This document shows positions 1 through 5,314 of a DNA stretch of 7,864 nt, one piece after another. The stretch is from JAVKSL01 sp039583695 (GTDB lineage Bacteria; Actinomycetota; Acidimicrobiia; Acidimicrobiales; JAJPHD01): positions 1 to 7,864 of the forward strand of contig JAVKSL010000115.1 in NCBI GenBank assembly GCA_039583695.1. The letters are read 5' to 3'. The notes below the pieces were generated by a model. It was not told the DNA's origin and did not search any database. It worked only from the letters and a program-made list of their open reading frames with translations. The translations under genes were made by a program, and so were the position numbers. The first letter of the stretch is position 1. Every line of letters starts with the position of its first letter.

Positions 1-163
1 GGTCACTGACTGGCGCTCTGCGGCGCTTCCCTCTGTTGCCGGTCCCGGGTCCCCGAGAGAGTGGGGGGCGGCAGTGTGATGCTGGCCCTCGAAGGGCGAC
101 CGACCCAGGCCGTCACCCCCACCCTCACCGAGACCAAAGAACCTTCGCAGATCTCACAACAGA

Positions 164-262
164 GATGGTGGACCAGTGACCTACCCGCCGGCCGAGGGAC
201 CGAAGGCGCTTGCGAACCTGGAAGCCAGGGTCACGGTCGGCAAGCTGGCGCTGCTGCCCTGA
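164..262 (+). pseudogene. C-terminal remnant of a zinc-binding medium-chain dehydrogenase/quinone oxidoreductase
   Basis: Reading the frame that ends with TGA at 260-262 gives a tail with TYPPAEGPKALANLEAR followed by VTVGKLALLP and stop. From memory of the family this matches the extreme C-terminus of MDR-type zinc-binding dehydrogenases, where a 'TYPLAEGPKAL..LE.R.TVGK.VL.P' ending is common. Upstream in this frame the translation becomes proline/arginine-rich and non-coding in character, with a stop at 77-79, so the ~300-residue body is absent. A neighbouring frame reads MVDQ just before the TY, as an MDR protein might, so a frameshifted remnant could extend a little further left. It ends 17 bases before the convergent HepT-like gene. 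This is probably a fragment stranded by insertion or deletion at the island edge. The recognition rests on about 30 residues only. Confidence 0.4.
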
Positions 263-279
263 CAAGCGTGTCGTTTCGG

Positions 280-630
280 TCAGGGTGCCTGGGGGTTCTG
301 CGGCGCGATGCCCGGTCGCTGCTCGGCGACGGCAGCGATGATGAGATCCAGATCGGCGGTGGTGTCGGCCCAGACGCGCTCGTAGTTGATCGCTTGCGGT
401 GTGTAGTGCCCGTAGACGTTGCGGATCGCGATCAGCTCAGCCCACGGGTCGATGCCACCGTCTATGTCCTTTTCGCGACAGTGGCGCTCAGCCAGGTTCC
501 CGGCGAAGATCCACAACCGCTCGATCGACCAGCGTTGCCGGCGATCCCCGTCGAACGCAGCCCTGCCCTCGTCAGCCAAGCCTCTGATCGCCTGGAGAAC
601 CTCCGTGAGGTCGTCCAGTGTTGTGCTCAC
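280..630 (-). CDS. HepT-like HEPN toxin (DUF86 family), 116 aa
   Basis: This is a predicted HEPN-domain ribonuclease toxin of the HepT/DUF86 kind, cytoplasmic, acting on RNA. The protein is all-helical in character and has the usual family length. The key block is IRNVYGHYTP: Arg70 and His75 form the R-x4-H active-site motif of HEPN RNases. It is followed by INYERVW, the counterpart of the family's 'I(D/N)xExVW' segment, and a last helix around residues 90-104. The start is GTG at 628-630, overlapping the TGA of the upstream gene (627-629) by four bases, so translation is probably coupled. No strong Shine-Dalgarno sits at the normal distance. In HepT the motif is R-x4-H-x-Y, whose Tyr is AMPylated by MntA. 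Here the tyrosine directly follows His (His75-Tyr76) and Thr is at the expected position. The family call is fairly secure; activity and mode of neutralisation are inferred. Confidence 0.75.
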   Translation of the reverse strand: MSTTLDDLTEVLQAIRGLADEGRAAFDGDRRQRWSIERLWIFAGNLAERHCREKDIDGGIDPWAELIAIRNVYGHYTPQAINYERVWADTTADLDLIIAAVAEQRPGIAPQNPQAP

Positions 631-890
631 AGGGGCTCGGACTGCACCTCGGCGGCAGGTACGTCGTCGGTGATGACGTTGACCCAGACCCCAACGCGGC
701 TCGATGCCGCGGTTGCAAAGCGGCGCAACGGTCCGTACCCGGGCGCCTCGGAGTGCACGATCACCGTACCGGACGCATCGACGCGCGCGCGCGCCAGCCG
801 CTCGGCGACCGCCAATCCGCGCAGCTGGTCACGAACCTTGACCACCTCGTCTCGGGTGGCGGTGCGGTCGCTGATGGTCGTGCTAGACAC
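627..890 (-). CDS. Small protein in the antitoxin position of a HEPN pair (87 aa)
   Basis: This is the first gene of the HEPN operon and overlaps the HepT-like gene by GTGA. MNT (MntA) nucleotidyltransferase antitoxins normally sit here, with a G-S-x(n)-D-x-D active site. That motif is absent. The protein begins with a helical segment (residues ~12-33) resembling the N-terminal helix of MNT proteins. A strand-like stretch, VDASGTVIVHSE, comes where 'VRVFGSVARGE' would be. It ends with VNVITDDVP (residues 70-78), which resembles the 'VDVVTEDAL' C-terminal part of MNT proteins. It may be a minimised, catalytically dead nucleotidyltransferase or an unrelated antitoxin. The start is GTG at 888-890. 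An in-frame TAG at 900-902 (read on the minus strand) lies just upstream, so no longer N-terminus was missed. The gene appears leaderless. Function is inferred from position; the homology is uncertain. Confidence 0.6.
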   Translation of the reverse strand: MSSTTISDRTATRDEVVKVRDQLRGLAVAERLARARVDASGTVIVHSEAPGYGPLRRFATAASSRVGVWVNVITDDVPAAEVQSEPL

Positions 891-896
891 ACGACC

Positions 897-902
897 ATGC
901 TA
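897..902 (-). promoter_or_regulatory. Candidate -10 element (TAGCAT) for the HEPN operon, leaderless start
   Basis: Read on the minus strand, TAGCAT fits the actinobacterial TANNNT -10 consensus. It is followed by exactly six bases and then the GTG start codon at 890. Transcription would therefore begin at or next to the start codon. No Shine-Dalgarno is visible upstream, which agrees with a leaderless mRNA. No convincing -35 lies at 17-18 bases. The antitoxin gene across the intergenic region has the same arrangement. Confidence 0.45.
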
Positions 903-998
903 CTGGCTGCTCTGGCGGCCCACCCAGAGCCACGGGGATAGGGTGAGGTCTGGCGACCATCCCACCGAGTGGAGCCAACCGTCAAGGTTCAAACCCAC

Positions 999-1014
999 CA
1001 GTCAGTCAGTCAGT
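999..1014. repeat. Short tandem repeat (CAGT)x4
   Basis: Four perfect copies of CAGT lie in the divergent intergenic region, about 108 bases before the VapB45-like start and 109 bases from the HEPN operon start. Tetranucleotide tracts can change length by slippage, but four copies is short and could be chance. Confidence 0.6.
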
Positions 1015-1042
1015 GCCCCCGGCAGGAGCCGGGCCAGTCCTC

Positions 1043-1071
1043 CGACGCGTCGTGCGGCTGAGCCGGCGGCT
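1043..1071. promoter_or_regulatory. Two small palindromes, possible operator for autoregulation
   Basis: CGACGCGTCG (1043-1052) is a perfect 10-base palindrome, and AGCCG-G-CGGCT (1061-1071) is a second one 9 bases later. Both lie 39-68 bases upstream of the -10 candidate of the VapB45-like gene. Antitoxins with HTH domains usually repress their own promoter at such sites. In GC-rich DNA short palindromes arise often, so this is a weak assignment. Confidence 0.25.
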
Positions 1072-1109
1072 GGAACTCGAATGAACTCAGGGCTGTCGGA
1101 CCCGACCGG

Positions 1110-1115
1110 TACGAT
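1110..1115 (+). promoter_or_regulatory. Candidate -10 element (TACGAT) for the VapBC45-like operon, leaderless start
   Basis: TACGAT matches the TANNNT -10 consensus. Six bases separate it from the GTG start at 1122, so the transcript start would coincide with the start codon. No Shine-Dalgarno precedes the GTG, which supports leaderless translation. No good -35 is visible at the usual distance. Confidence 0.5.
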
Positions 1116-1121
1116 TGCTCC

Positions 1122-1790
1122 GTGCCCACCTCGACCCTCACCGCGCCCGCGTTCGGGACCGGGATCTACAGCTTCCCTGAGGCTGCCCGGATCCTCGGCC
1201 TGCGGGCCTCGGACGTGCGGGCCGGGACCCTTCGCCGCTGGGTTGCCGGGCTGGCTCGACCTAGCGTCGGTATTGGCACTGACGAGCCGCGCCTGCTTTC
1301 ATTTCACGACCTCGTCAGCTTGGAGGTCGTCCGGCGCTTCCGCCGGTCAGGGGTGAGCCTCCAAAAGCTCCGCAAGCTGGAAGTCGCGCTGGCCGATTCG
1401 TTGCCGGGGGTGGCTCGCCCCTTCGCGCAGCGGCTCTTCTTCACCGACGGCGCCGCGATCTGGGTCGACCTGGCCACGGCCGGCTCAGAACCGCAAGTCA
1501 TCGAGCTGGTCGGGAGACGTGCCGGCCACTATGTGTGGCTGCCAGTCATCGAGACGTTCGCCGAGGAGATCCACTTCGGCGCTGAGAACGAGGCGGTTGC
1601 CTGGGAGCTGACCGACCGTATCGAGATCGATCCGAACATCCAGTTCGGCGAACCCGTCGTGAAGGGTACGCGCCTCCCTATCGCCGTCATCGCCAGGGAG
1701 CTGGTGTCCCACAGCGTCGAGCAGATCGCCGACTGGCACGCGATCGACGTGGAGGACGTGCGCGGGGTCCAGAACCTCCTTGCCGGCTGA
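1122..1790 (+). CDS. VapB45-like antitoxin: N-terminal HTH plus C-terminal DUF433 domain (222 aa)
   Basis: This is the predicted antitoxin of a VapBC45-type (type II) toxin-antitoxin pair. It should bind DNA to autoregulate the operon and hold the PIN toxin. Residues ~15-90 form a MerR/HTH-like region: GIYSFPEAARILGL, then a TLRRW segment, then FHDLVSLEVVRRFRRSGVSLQ, resembling the helix following the winged HTH. Residues ~167-222 are the DUF433 domain, with the hallmark IEIDPNIQFGEPVVKGTRLPI stretch (broken here as IEIDPNIQFGE and PVVKGTRLPI) and the following helices. The length is close to that of the M. tuberculosis VapB45 family as I remember it. The start is GTG at 1122, placed at the predicted transcription start. 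The 3' end overlaps the toxin gene by 11 bases if that gene starts at TTG 1780. The gene looks intact even though its toxin is broken. Confidence 0.8.
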   Translation: MPTSTLTAPAFGTGIYSFPEAARILGLRASDVRAGTLRRWVAGLARPSVGIGTDEPRLLSFHDLVSLEVVRRFRRSGVSLQKLRKLEVALADSLPGVARPFAQRLFFTDGAAIWVDLATAGSEPQVIELVGRRAGHYVWLPVIETFAEEIHFGAENEAVAWELTDRIEIDPNIQFGEPVVKGTRLPIAVIARELVSHSVEQIADWHAIDVEDVRGVQNLLAG

Positions 1791-2208
1791 GCACCGATTC
1801 CTGCTGGACGAGAACTTCAGTCATTGGCTGGGGGAGCTGCTTCCTCGCTTCGAGTACGCCGTGCAACAGGTCCAGCGAATCCCCGAGCTCGGCGAACCGC
1901 ATCCGAGGGTTTAGGGCCTACGGCACAAGGCGAGCGACGCGGAGATCGCCGACTGGTGTGCAGAGCAGGATTGGATCCTCGTCACGTCCGACCAGGACTT
2001 CCGGAGCCGGGAGCTTCGCGTCCGTGCATATCTCGGTCGAGGGGTGGACGTGATCCTCTGCACCCGCCAACCTGCAAGCCTCCGCGAGCAGCTCGAACTC
2101 ATCGTCTTCAGCTACCCACGCTGGCTGGAAGCGACCGCAGGCTCCTCGCGGCACCCGCAACTGTGGCTCCAGCACCGACGAGGCGGCCCCAAGGTCGGCC
2201 GAACCTGA
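1780..2208 (+). pseudogene. VapC45-like PIN (PIN_10/DUF5615-type) toxin gene interrupted by an in-frame TAG
   Basis: This is the toxin partner of the preceding DUF433 antitoxin and a predicted PIN-fold ribonuclease. The best start is TTG 1780, giving MPAEHRFLLDENFSHWL, inside the end of the antitoxin gene; this start is inferred. The frame is then closed by TAG at 1912-1914 (codon 45). It continues in the same frame without any shift through GLRHKASDAEIADW, then WILVTSDQDFRSREL, to TGA at 2206-2208. The likely metal-binding acids are all present: Asp10, Asp53, Asp71 and Asp73, but three of the four lie after the stop. Read through, the product would be 142 residues, the normal size for VapC45-like proteins. 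As written, only a 44-residue stub is made. Either a nonsense mutation has inactivated the toxin, which the intact antitoxin would tolerate, or one base is a sequencing error. Confidence 0.75.
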
Positions 2209-2263
2209 ACATGATGGTGCCCGCGCGTTACCGTCGCGAGGCGATGACCAGCGAGCATTCGCC

Positions 2264-3615
2264 ATGAGTCCACGTTCTCTGCGGCCCGGGCCTGAGGATC
2301 TCGACGCGCTGATCGAGAAGGTCGAGCCCGAGGACCTCCGCGTGATCGTCGGCAAGGCGAGCGCCACGAGGAAGTGGCTCGGGCGCTCCGCCTGGCGGCG
2401 ACCCGCGAAGCCGGGGATCTCTCCCACCTGAAAGCGGAGATCGACCGCAGGCTGCGGACGAGCCGGTACCTCGGTTACCGGGAGAGTGGCGGCTGGGCCA
2501 TGCAGGTGAGGCCCATCGTGGAGGCGATCGGCGACGCGGTCGGCTCGTCCCCCACAGCCGAGCTGGTCGCGCTGATCGAGCGTGCGATCGGGCACGTCGT
2601 GAAGGTGATCCTCAAGGCGGACGATTCCGACGGGCTGATCGGCGACCTGGCTCGTGAGCTGCTCGGCCTGCATGCCCGGGCGTGCGACGCCGGAAATGCG
2701 GATCCGATCAAGCTGGCCCGCTGGATGGTCCGGCTCCGCTTCGACGACCAGGACTTCTTCGAGGTGGACCCGGTCCGCTACGCCGATGCCCTGGGCGAGC
2801 TCGGGCTGGCGGCCTACCGCCGCGAGGTGAAGCAGCGCGTCGAAGCTGGTGGCGGCGACTCGTTCGCCGCCACGTACACCCAGGAGCGTCTGGCTATCCT
2901 CGACTGCGACACGGAAGCCCTCGTCGGGCTGCTGGGCGGTGACCTGAGCCGGCCGTACCAGTTCATCAGGGTCGCCGAGGCCATGGCGGAGCTGGGCCGC
3001 GACGACGACGTCCTGTCGTGGGCCACTCGCGGCATCGCCGAGACGAGCGGCTGGCAGGTCGCTCAGCTCTACGACCTGGCCGTCGAGGTCCACACCCGCC
3101 GGGGAGTGGACCAAGAGGTGCTCCGGCTCCGCCGGGAGCAGCACCAGCGGATGCCCTCGTCGTCGACGTATGGCCTTCTCCGCACTGCGGCCGAGGCCTG
3201 TGGCGTGTGGCTGACAGAGCGCCCAGCGGCCCGGGCGGTGTTGGCGGAGCACGACCTCGGCGGGTTGGTCGACGTGCTGCTCGCCGACGGCGAGCCGGAG
3301 GCCGCGTGGCAGGTCCCCGGCGCTCATCCGGAGTGGGATCCAGGGCCGCAGCGATGGATGCGCCTGGCCGAGGCCAGAGAGGCGTCTGCGCCGGGCGACG
3401 CGCTCGACGTCTACCTGCGCCTCGCCGACCTCCAGCTCGAGACGACCGCAAAGGCCGCGTACGTGCGAGCGGTGGCGATCCTGAAGAAGGCGGCGCAGGC
3501 GGACCGAGCGGCGGATCGCCAGGGAGAGTTCGCCGCGCACCTGGCAGCGTTGCGGGAGACGCACCGGCGGCGGCCGACGTTCATCGCCGTCCTCGACAAG
3601 GCCCAGCTGGGGTGA
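2264..3615 (+). pseudogene. DUF6880-like / SWIM-associated helical-repeat protein, frameshifted near codon 31
   Basis: The function of this family is not known to me. The main frame (2374-3615, 413 codons from an internal GTG) matches, from memory, a conserved actinobacterial protein often seen as the C-terminal part of SWIM zinc-finger proteins. Hallmarks are a YLGYRESGGWA block, HVVKVILKADDSDGLIGDLA, HARACDAGNADPIKLARWMVR (both shortened here), and a TPR-like C-terminal half ending in RPTFIAVLDKAQLG. The true N-terminus is in another frame. ATG 2264 gives MSPRSLRPGPEDLDALIEK then VEPEDLRVIVGKA, which should join ERHEEVARALRLAA in the second frame (open from 2296). The switch is near 2355-2362 and corresponds to about one missing base. 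The first frame otherwise stops at 2429-2431. No SWIM Cys/His motif is present, so this would be a standalone ~450-residue version. It ends 56 bases before the convergent DUF4411 gene. The defect may be real or a sequencing error. Confidence 0.65.
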
Positions 3616-3671
3616 GGTAGTCGGAGAGGATCGTCGGAGTGACGGCGGTTGCGGGTGCAGGCGAGGCCGGT

Positions 3672-4160
3672 TCAGGTGACGATGACGAAGCGGGCCCGTT
3701 CGGCACGGAGCATCTCGAAGGGGGTGATGTAGCGCACGCCGACGCCGATGCAGGCGTTGGGGATCTTGATCTTCTTCGTGGAGTGGGCGACGACCTCGTG
3801 GGTGACCACCACGTGCTGGTGGGCCTGGCCGTGGGCAACCAGGTAGTAGTCGGCGTCTTGCAGGAACGTGGCGACCGCGGCCGGCTCGTACCCGGCGCCG
3901 TTGGCCCAGGTGCTGGTGGCCTGCAAGCTCGGCACCACGGCGGCGTCGGCTTCGAGGAAGAAGGTGTCGGGTCGCTCGCTGGCCCAGGTCGCGAGGTCGT
4001 CGTCGACAGCGTCGAGCTCGATGGCGACCTTGTCGATGCTGAAGACCGTTCCCGCCCGGTGGGCGTGATCGATCCAGTCCCAGAACGCGGGGCAGAAGTC
4101 GAAGCCGTAGTGACGGTTCTTGGCCTCGATGAAGACGTTCGTGTCGAGCAGGTAGGCCAT
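3672..4160 (-). CDS. DUF4411 family PIN-domain toxin (162 aa)
   Basis: This is a predicted PIN-fold ribonuclease toxin, the last gene of the four-gene minus-strand operon. The N-terminus MAYLLDTNVFIEAKNRHYGF is characteristic of DUF4411. Likely metal ligands are Asp6, Glu48 (in VAIELD), Asp102/Asp104 (in QDADYYLVAHG) and Glu122 (in VVVTHEV). The segment KIKIPNACIGVGVRYI, followed by a TPFEML motif, is also typical. Length is normal and the active site appears complete. The start is ATG 4158-4160, sharing its A with the TGA of the upstream antitoxin (TGATG). A GGAG ribosome binding site lies at 4168-4171, seven bases upstream, but inside a GC-rich hairpin, so translation probably depends on ribosomes arriving from the antitoxin gene. 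XRE/ImmA plus DUF4411 is a recurrent predicted toxin-antitoxin pairing. The RNA target is unknown. Confidence 0.85.
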   Translation of the reverse strand: MAYLLDTNVFIEAKNRHYGFDFCPAFWDWIDHAHRAGTVFSIDKVAIELDAVDDDLATWASERPDTFFLEADAAVVPSLQATSTWANGAGYEPAAVATFLQDADYYLVAHGQAHQHVVVTHEVVAHSTKKIKIPNACIGVGVRYITPFEMLRAERARFVIVT

Positions 4161-5314
4161 CAGCCGGCTCCGAGCCGGCTGGCCAGCTCCTCGAAGGTCG
4201 ACAGCTTCTTGAGCCCCAGCATCTGGAAGGCGTCGCGGTGCAGGGTCTGGCCTTCGAGGGTGCTAACGATCACCGCGCGGGCAAAGCGCTTGGACACCCG
4301 AGCCGGTTGCGTGTTGAAGAAGTTGCCGCCGGTCCCTGATCGCTCCCCGAGGATTACCATGACCCTGGTCAGCTCGTTCTGGTAGGCAGTCCGGTACTCG
4401 TCCCAGCTCAGCCGGCCAGCGTCGTGGACGCGGCGGAGGACCACGAGGGTGCTCACCTTGAACGTGCGAGCGAGCGACTCCAACTGGTCGGCCACTGCCA
4501 CGTCCGGGGACAGCGCGTCGCGCAGCGACCCCACGGGGACGAGCACTTCGGCGGCCACCTGGTTGCACCAACGCTCGATCGGGTTGGTCGGAGTCGCCCC
4601 AAGGTCGGCGTCGTCGAGCGCGGTCTCACCCAGGAACAGATGGACGAGCTCGTGGGCAAGCGTGAAGATCTGGGCTGCCTTGGTGTCGGCGCCGTTCACG
4701 AACACCAGCGGGGCGAGCCGGTCGACGAGGGAAAGGCCGCGGAACTCCTCGGGGTCGAGCTTGCGGTGCGTGTTGGCGCCCACGACGCCGCTCACCATGA
4801 CGAGCACGCCCAGTTCCTCGGCATGGTCGACGAGGGTGCGCAGCGCTTCCGAGCACGTATGACCCCGCTCGCTCGGGTCGAAGCTCAGGGTCGTCCTGAT
4901 CTGCTCGGCGGCTTCTACGACGGGTACAGACGTCGTCAGCGACCCGACGAAAGCGACGGGGTCCTCCCGGGTCACCTGGGCAAAGTCTCGGTACCACTCC
5001 TGTCGCTGTTGGCAGGCGAAGATCGTGTCGAGCAGGTCGGGACTGGGCCGATGCACCCCGACGTCACTCATGGTCCGGTAATCGGGGATCGGTAGCTGCT
5101 CCTCGGGCGGTTCGGGGAGGAAGAGAAAGCCGACCGGCGTGTGCGTCACCCGGGCAAAGTCTTCGAGCTGCTTGAGCGTCGGCGTCCGCTCTCCGCTCTC
5201 CCACTCAGTGAGCTTCGGAAACCTGCTCGTCAGCTCCTCAGCAGCCAGACCAGATCGCTCGCGCGCCCATACGAGCACCCGAGGGCTCACAGCGGCGCGT
5301 ACCGAGGCGGTCAT
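4160..5314 (-). CDS. XRE-family regulator with ImmA/IrrE zinc metallopeptidase domain (384 aa), predicted antitoxin
   Basis: The protein fuses an N-terminal XRE helix-turn-helix (residues ~11-62, with LAAEELTSRFPKLTEWESGE and TPTLKQLEDFARVTHTP) to a COG2856 ImmA/IrrE-type metallopeptidase domain. The catalytic motif is HELVHLFLGE: zinc ligands His221 and His225 and catalytic Glu222. Glu256 in NQVAAEVLVP is the likely third ligand. The C-terminal block with SKRFARAVIVSTLEGQTLHR and FQMLGLKKLSTF is typical of the long form found next to DUF4411 toxins. The active site appears intact. It probably represses its promoter and neutralises the PIN toxin, and the protease may act as a stress-triggered switch, as ImmA does for phage repressors; that role is inferred. 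The start ATG 5312-5314 overlaps the ATPase stop as ATGA with no clear ribosome binding site. The stop is shared with the toxin start. Confidence 0.88.
   Translation of the reverse strand: MTASVRAAVSPRVLVWARERSGLAAEELTSRFPKLTEWESGERTPTLKQLEDFARVTHTPVGFLFLPEPPEEQLPIPDYRTMSDVGVHRPSPDLLDTIFACQQRQEWYRDFAQVTREDPVAFVGSLTTSVPVVEAAEQIRTTLSFDPSERGHTCSEALRTLVDHAEELGVLVMVSGVVGANTHRKLDPEEFRGLSLVDRLAPLVFVNGADTKAAQIFTLAHELVHLFLGETALDDADLGATPTNPIERWCNQVAAEVLVPVGSLRDALSPDVAVADQLESLARTFKVSTLVVLRRVHDAGRLSWDEYRTAYQNELTRVMVILGERSGTGGNFFNTQPARVSKRFARAVIVSTLEGQTLHRDAFQMLGLKKLSTFEELASRLGAG
4161..4181 (-). promoter_or_regulatory. 9-bp GC-rich hairpin abutting the PIN toxin start codon
   Basis: On the minus strand the two arms are CAGCCGGCT and AGCCGGCTG, separated by the loop CGG (4170-4172). 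They can form a 9-bp perfect stem whose last base touches the toxin AUG. The GGAG ribosome binding site (4168-4171) lies in the loop and stem. The antitoxin stop codon is also within it. Folding would block independent initiation on the toxin, while ribosomes finishing the antitoxin would melt it. The base pairing is seen directly; the regulatory role is inferred. The element also encodes the end of the antitoxin (RLGAG), so coding constraint could partly explain it. Confidence 0.5.

Noticed and set aside
1..163. tRNA or attachment site at the left edge
   Set aside because: No GGTTCGA-type T-arm or cloverleaf pairing was found, and no matching repeat elsewhere in the window.
957..985. TTGACG (minus strand, 980-985) as a -35 for the HEPN operon
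   Set aside because: At 17 bases downstream the sequence is GGATGG, a poor -10, and it is far from the much better TAGCAT placed 6 bases before the GTG.
61..1356. Long plus-strand open frame (431 codons) across the HEPN operon and into the VapB45-like gene
   Set aside because: It is antisense to the HEPN pair and out of frame with the antitoxin. Its translation is rich in Arg/Pro/Ser with no recognisable domain, as expected of an open frame forced by GC-rich codon use.
1912..1914. TAG as a recoded (pyrrolysine) or programmed readthrough codon
   Set aside because: No methylamine-type context or readthrough element is visible; a nonsense mutation or sequencing error is simpler.
2350..2370. 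Programmed -1 frameshift in the DUF6880-like gene
   Set aside because: No slippery X-XXY-YYZ heptamer is present at the point where the frames must join.
1918..3564. Minus-strand open frame of 548 codons
   Set aside because: It lies opposite the VapC45-like and DUF6880-like genes. Its composition is that of a shadow frame, and the plus-strand reading has clear family motifs.
3616..3671. Bidirectional terminator between the convergent DUF6880-like and DUF4411 genes
   Set aside because: I could not find a stem-loop with a T-tract in either direction in these 56 bases.
3639..4385. Plus-strand open frame of 248 codons
   Set aside because: It is antisense to the DUF4411 and ImmA genes. It is Val/Gly/Asp-rich without motifs, and the minus-strand genes are unambiguous.
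4424..5095. Plus-strand open frame of 223 codons
   Set aside because: It is antisense to the XRE/ImmA gene, including its HELVH active site; a shadow frame.
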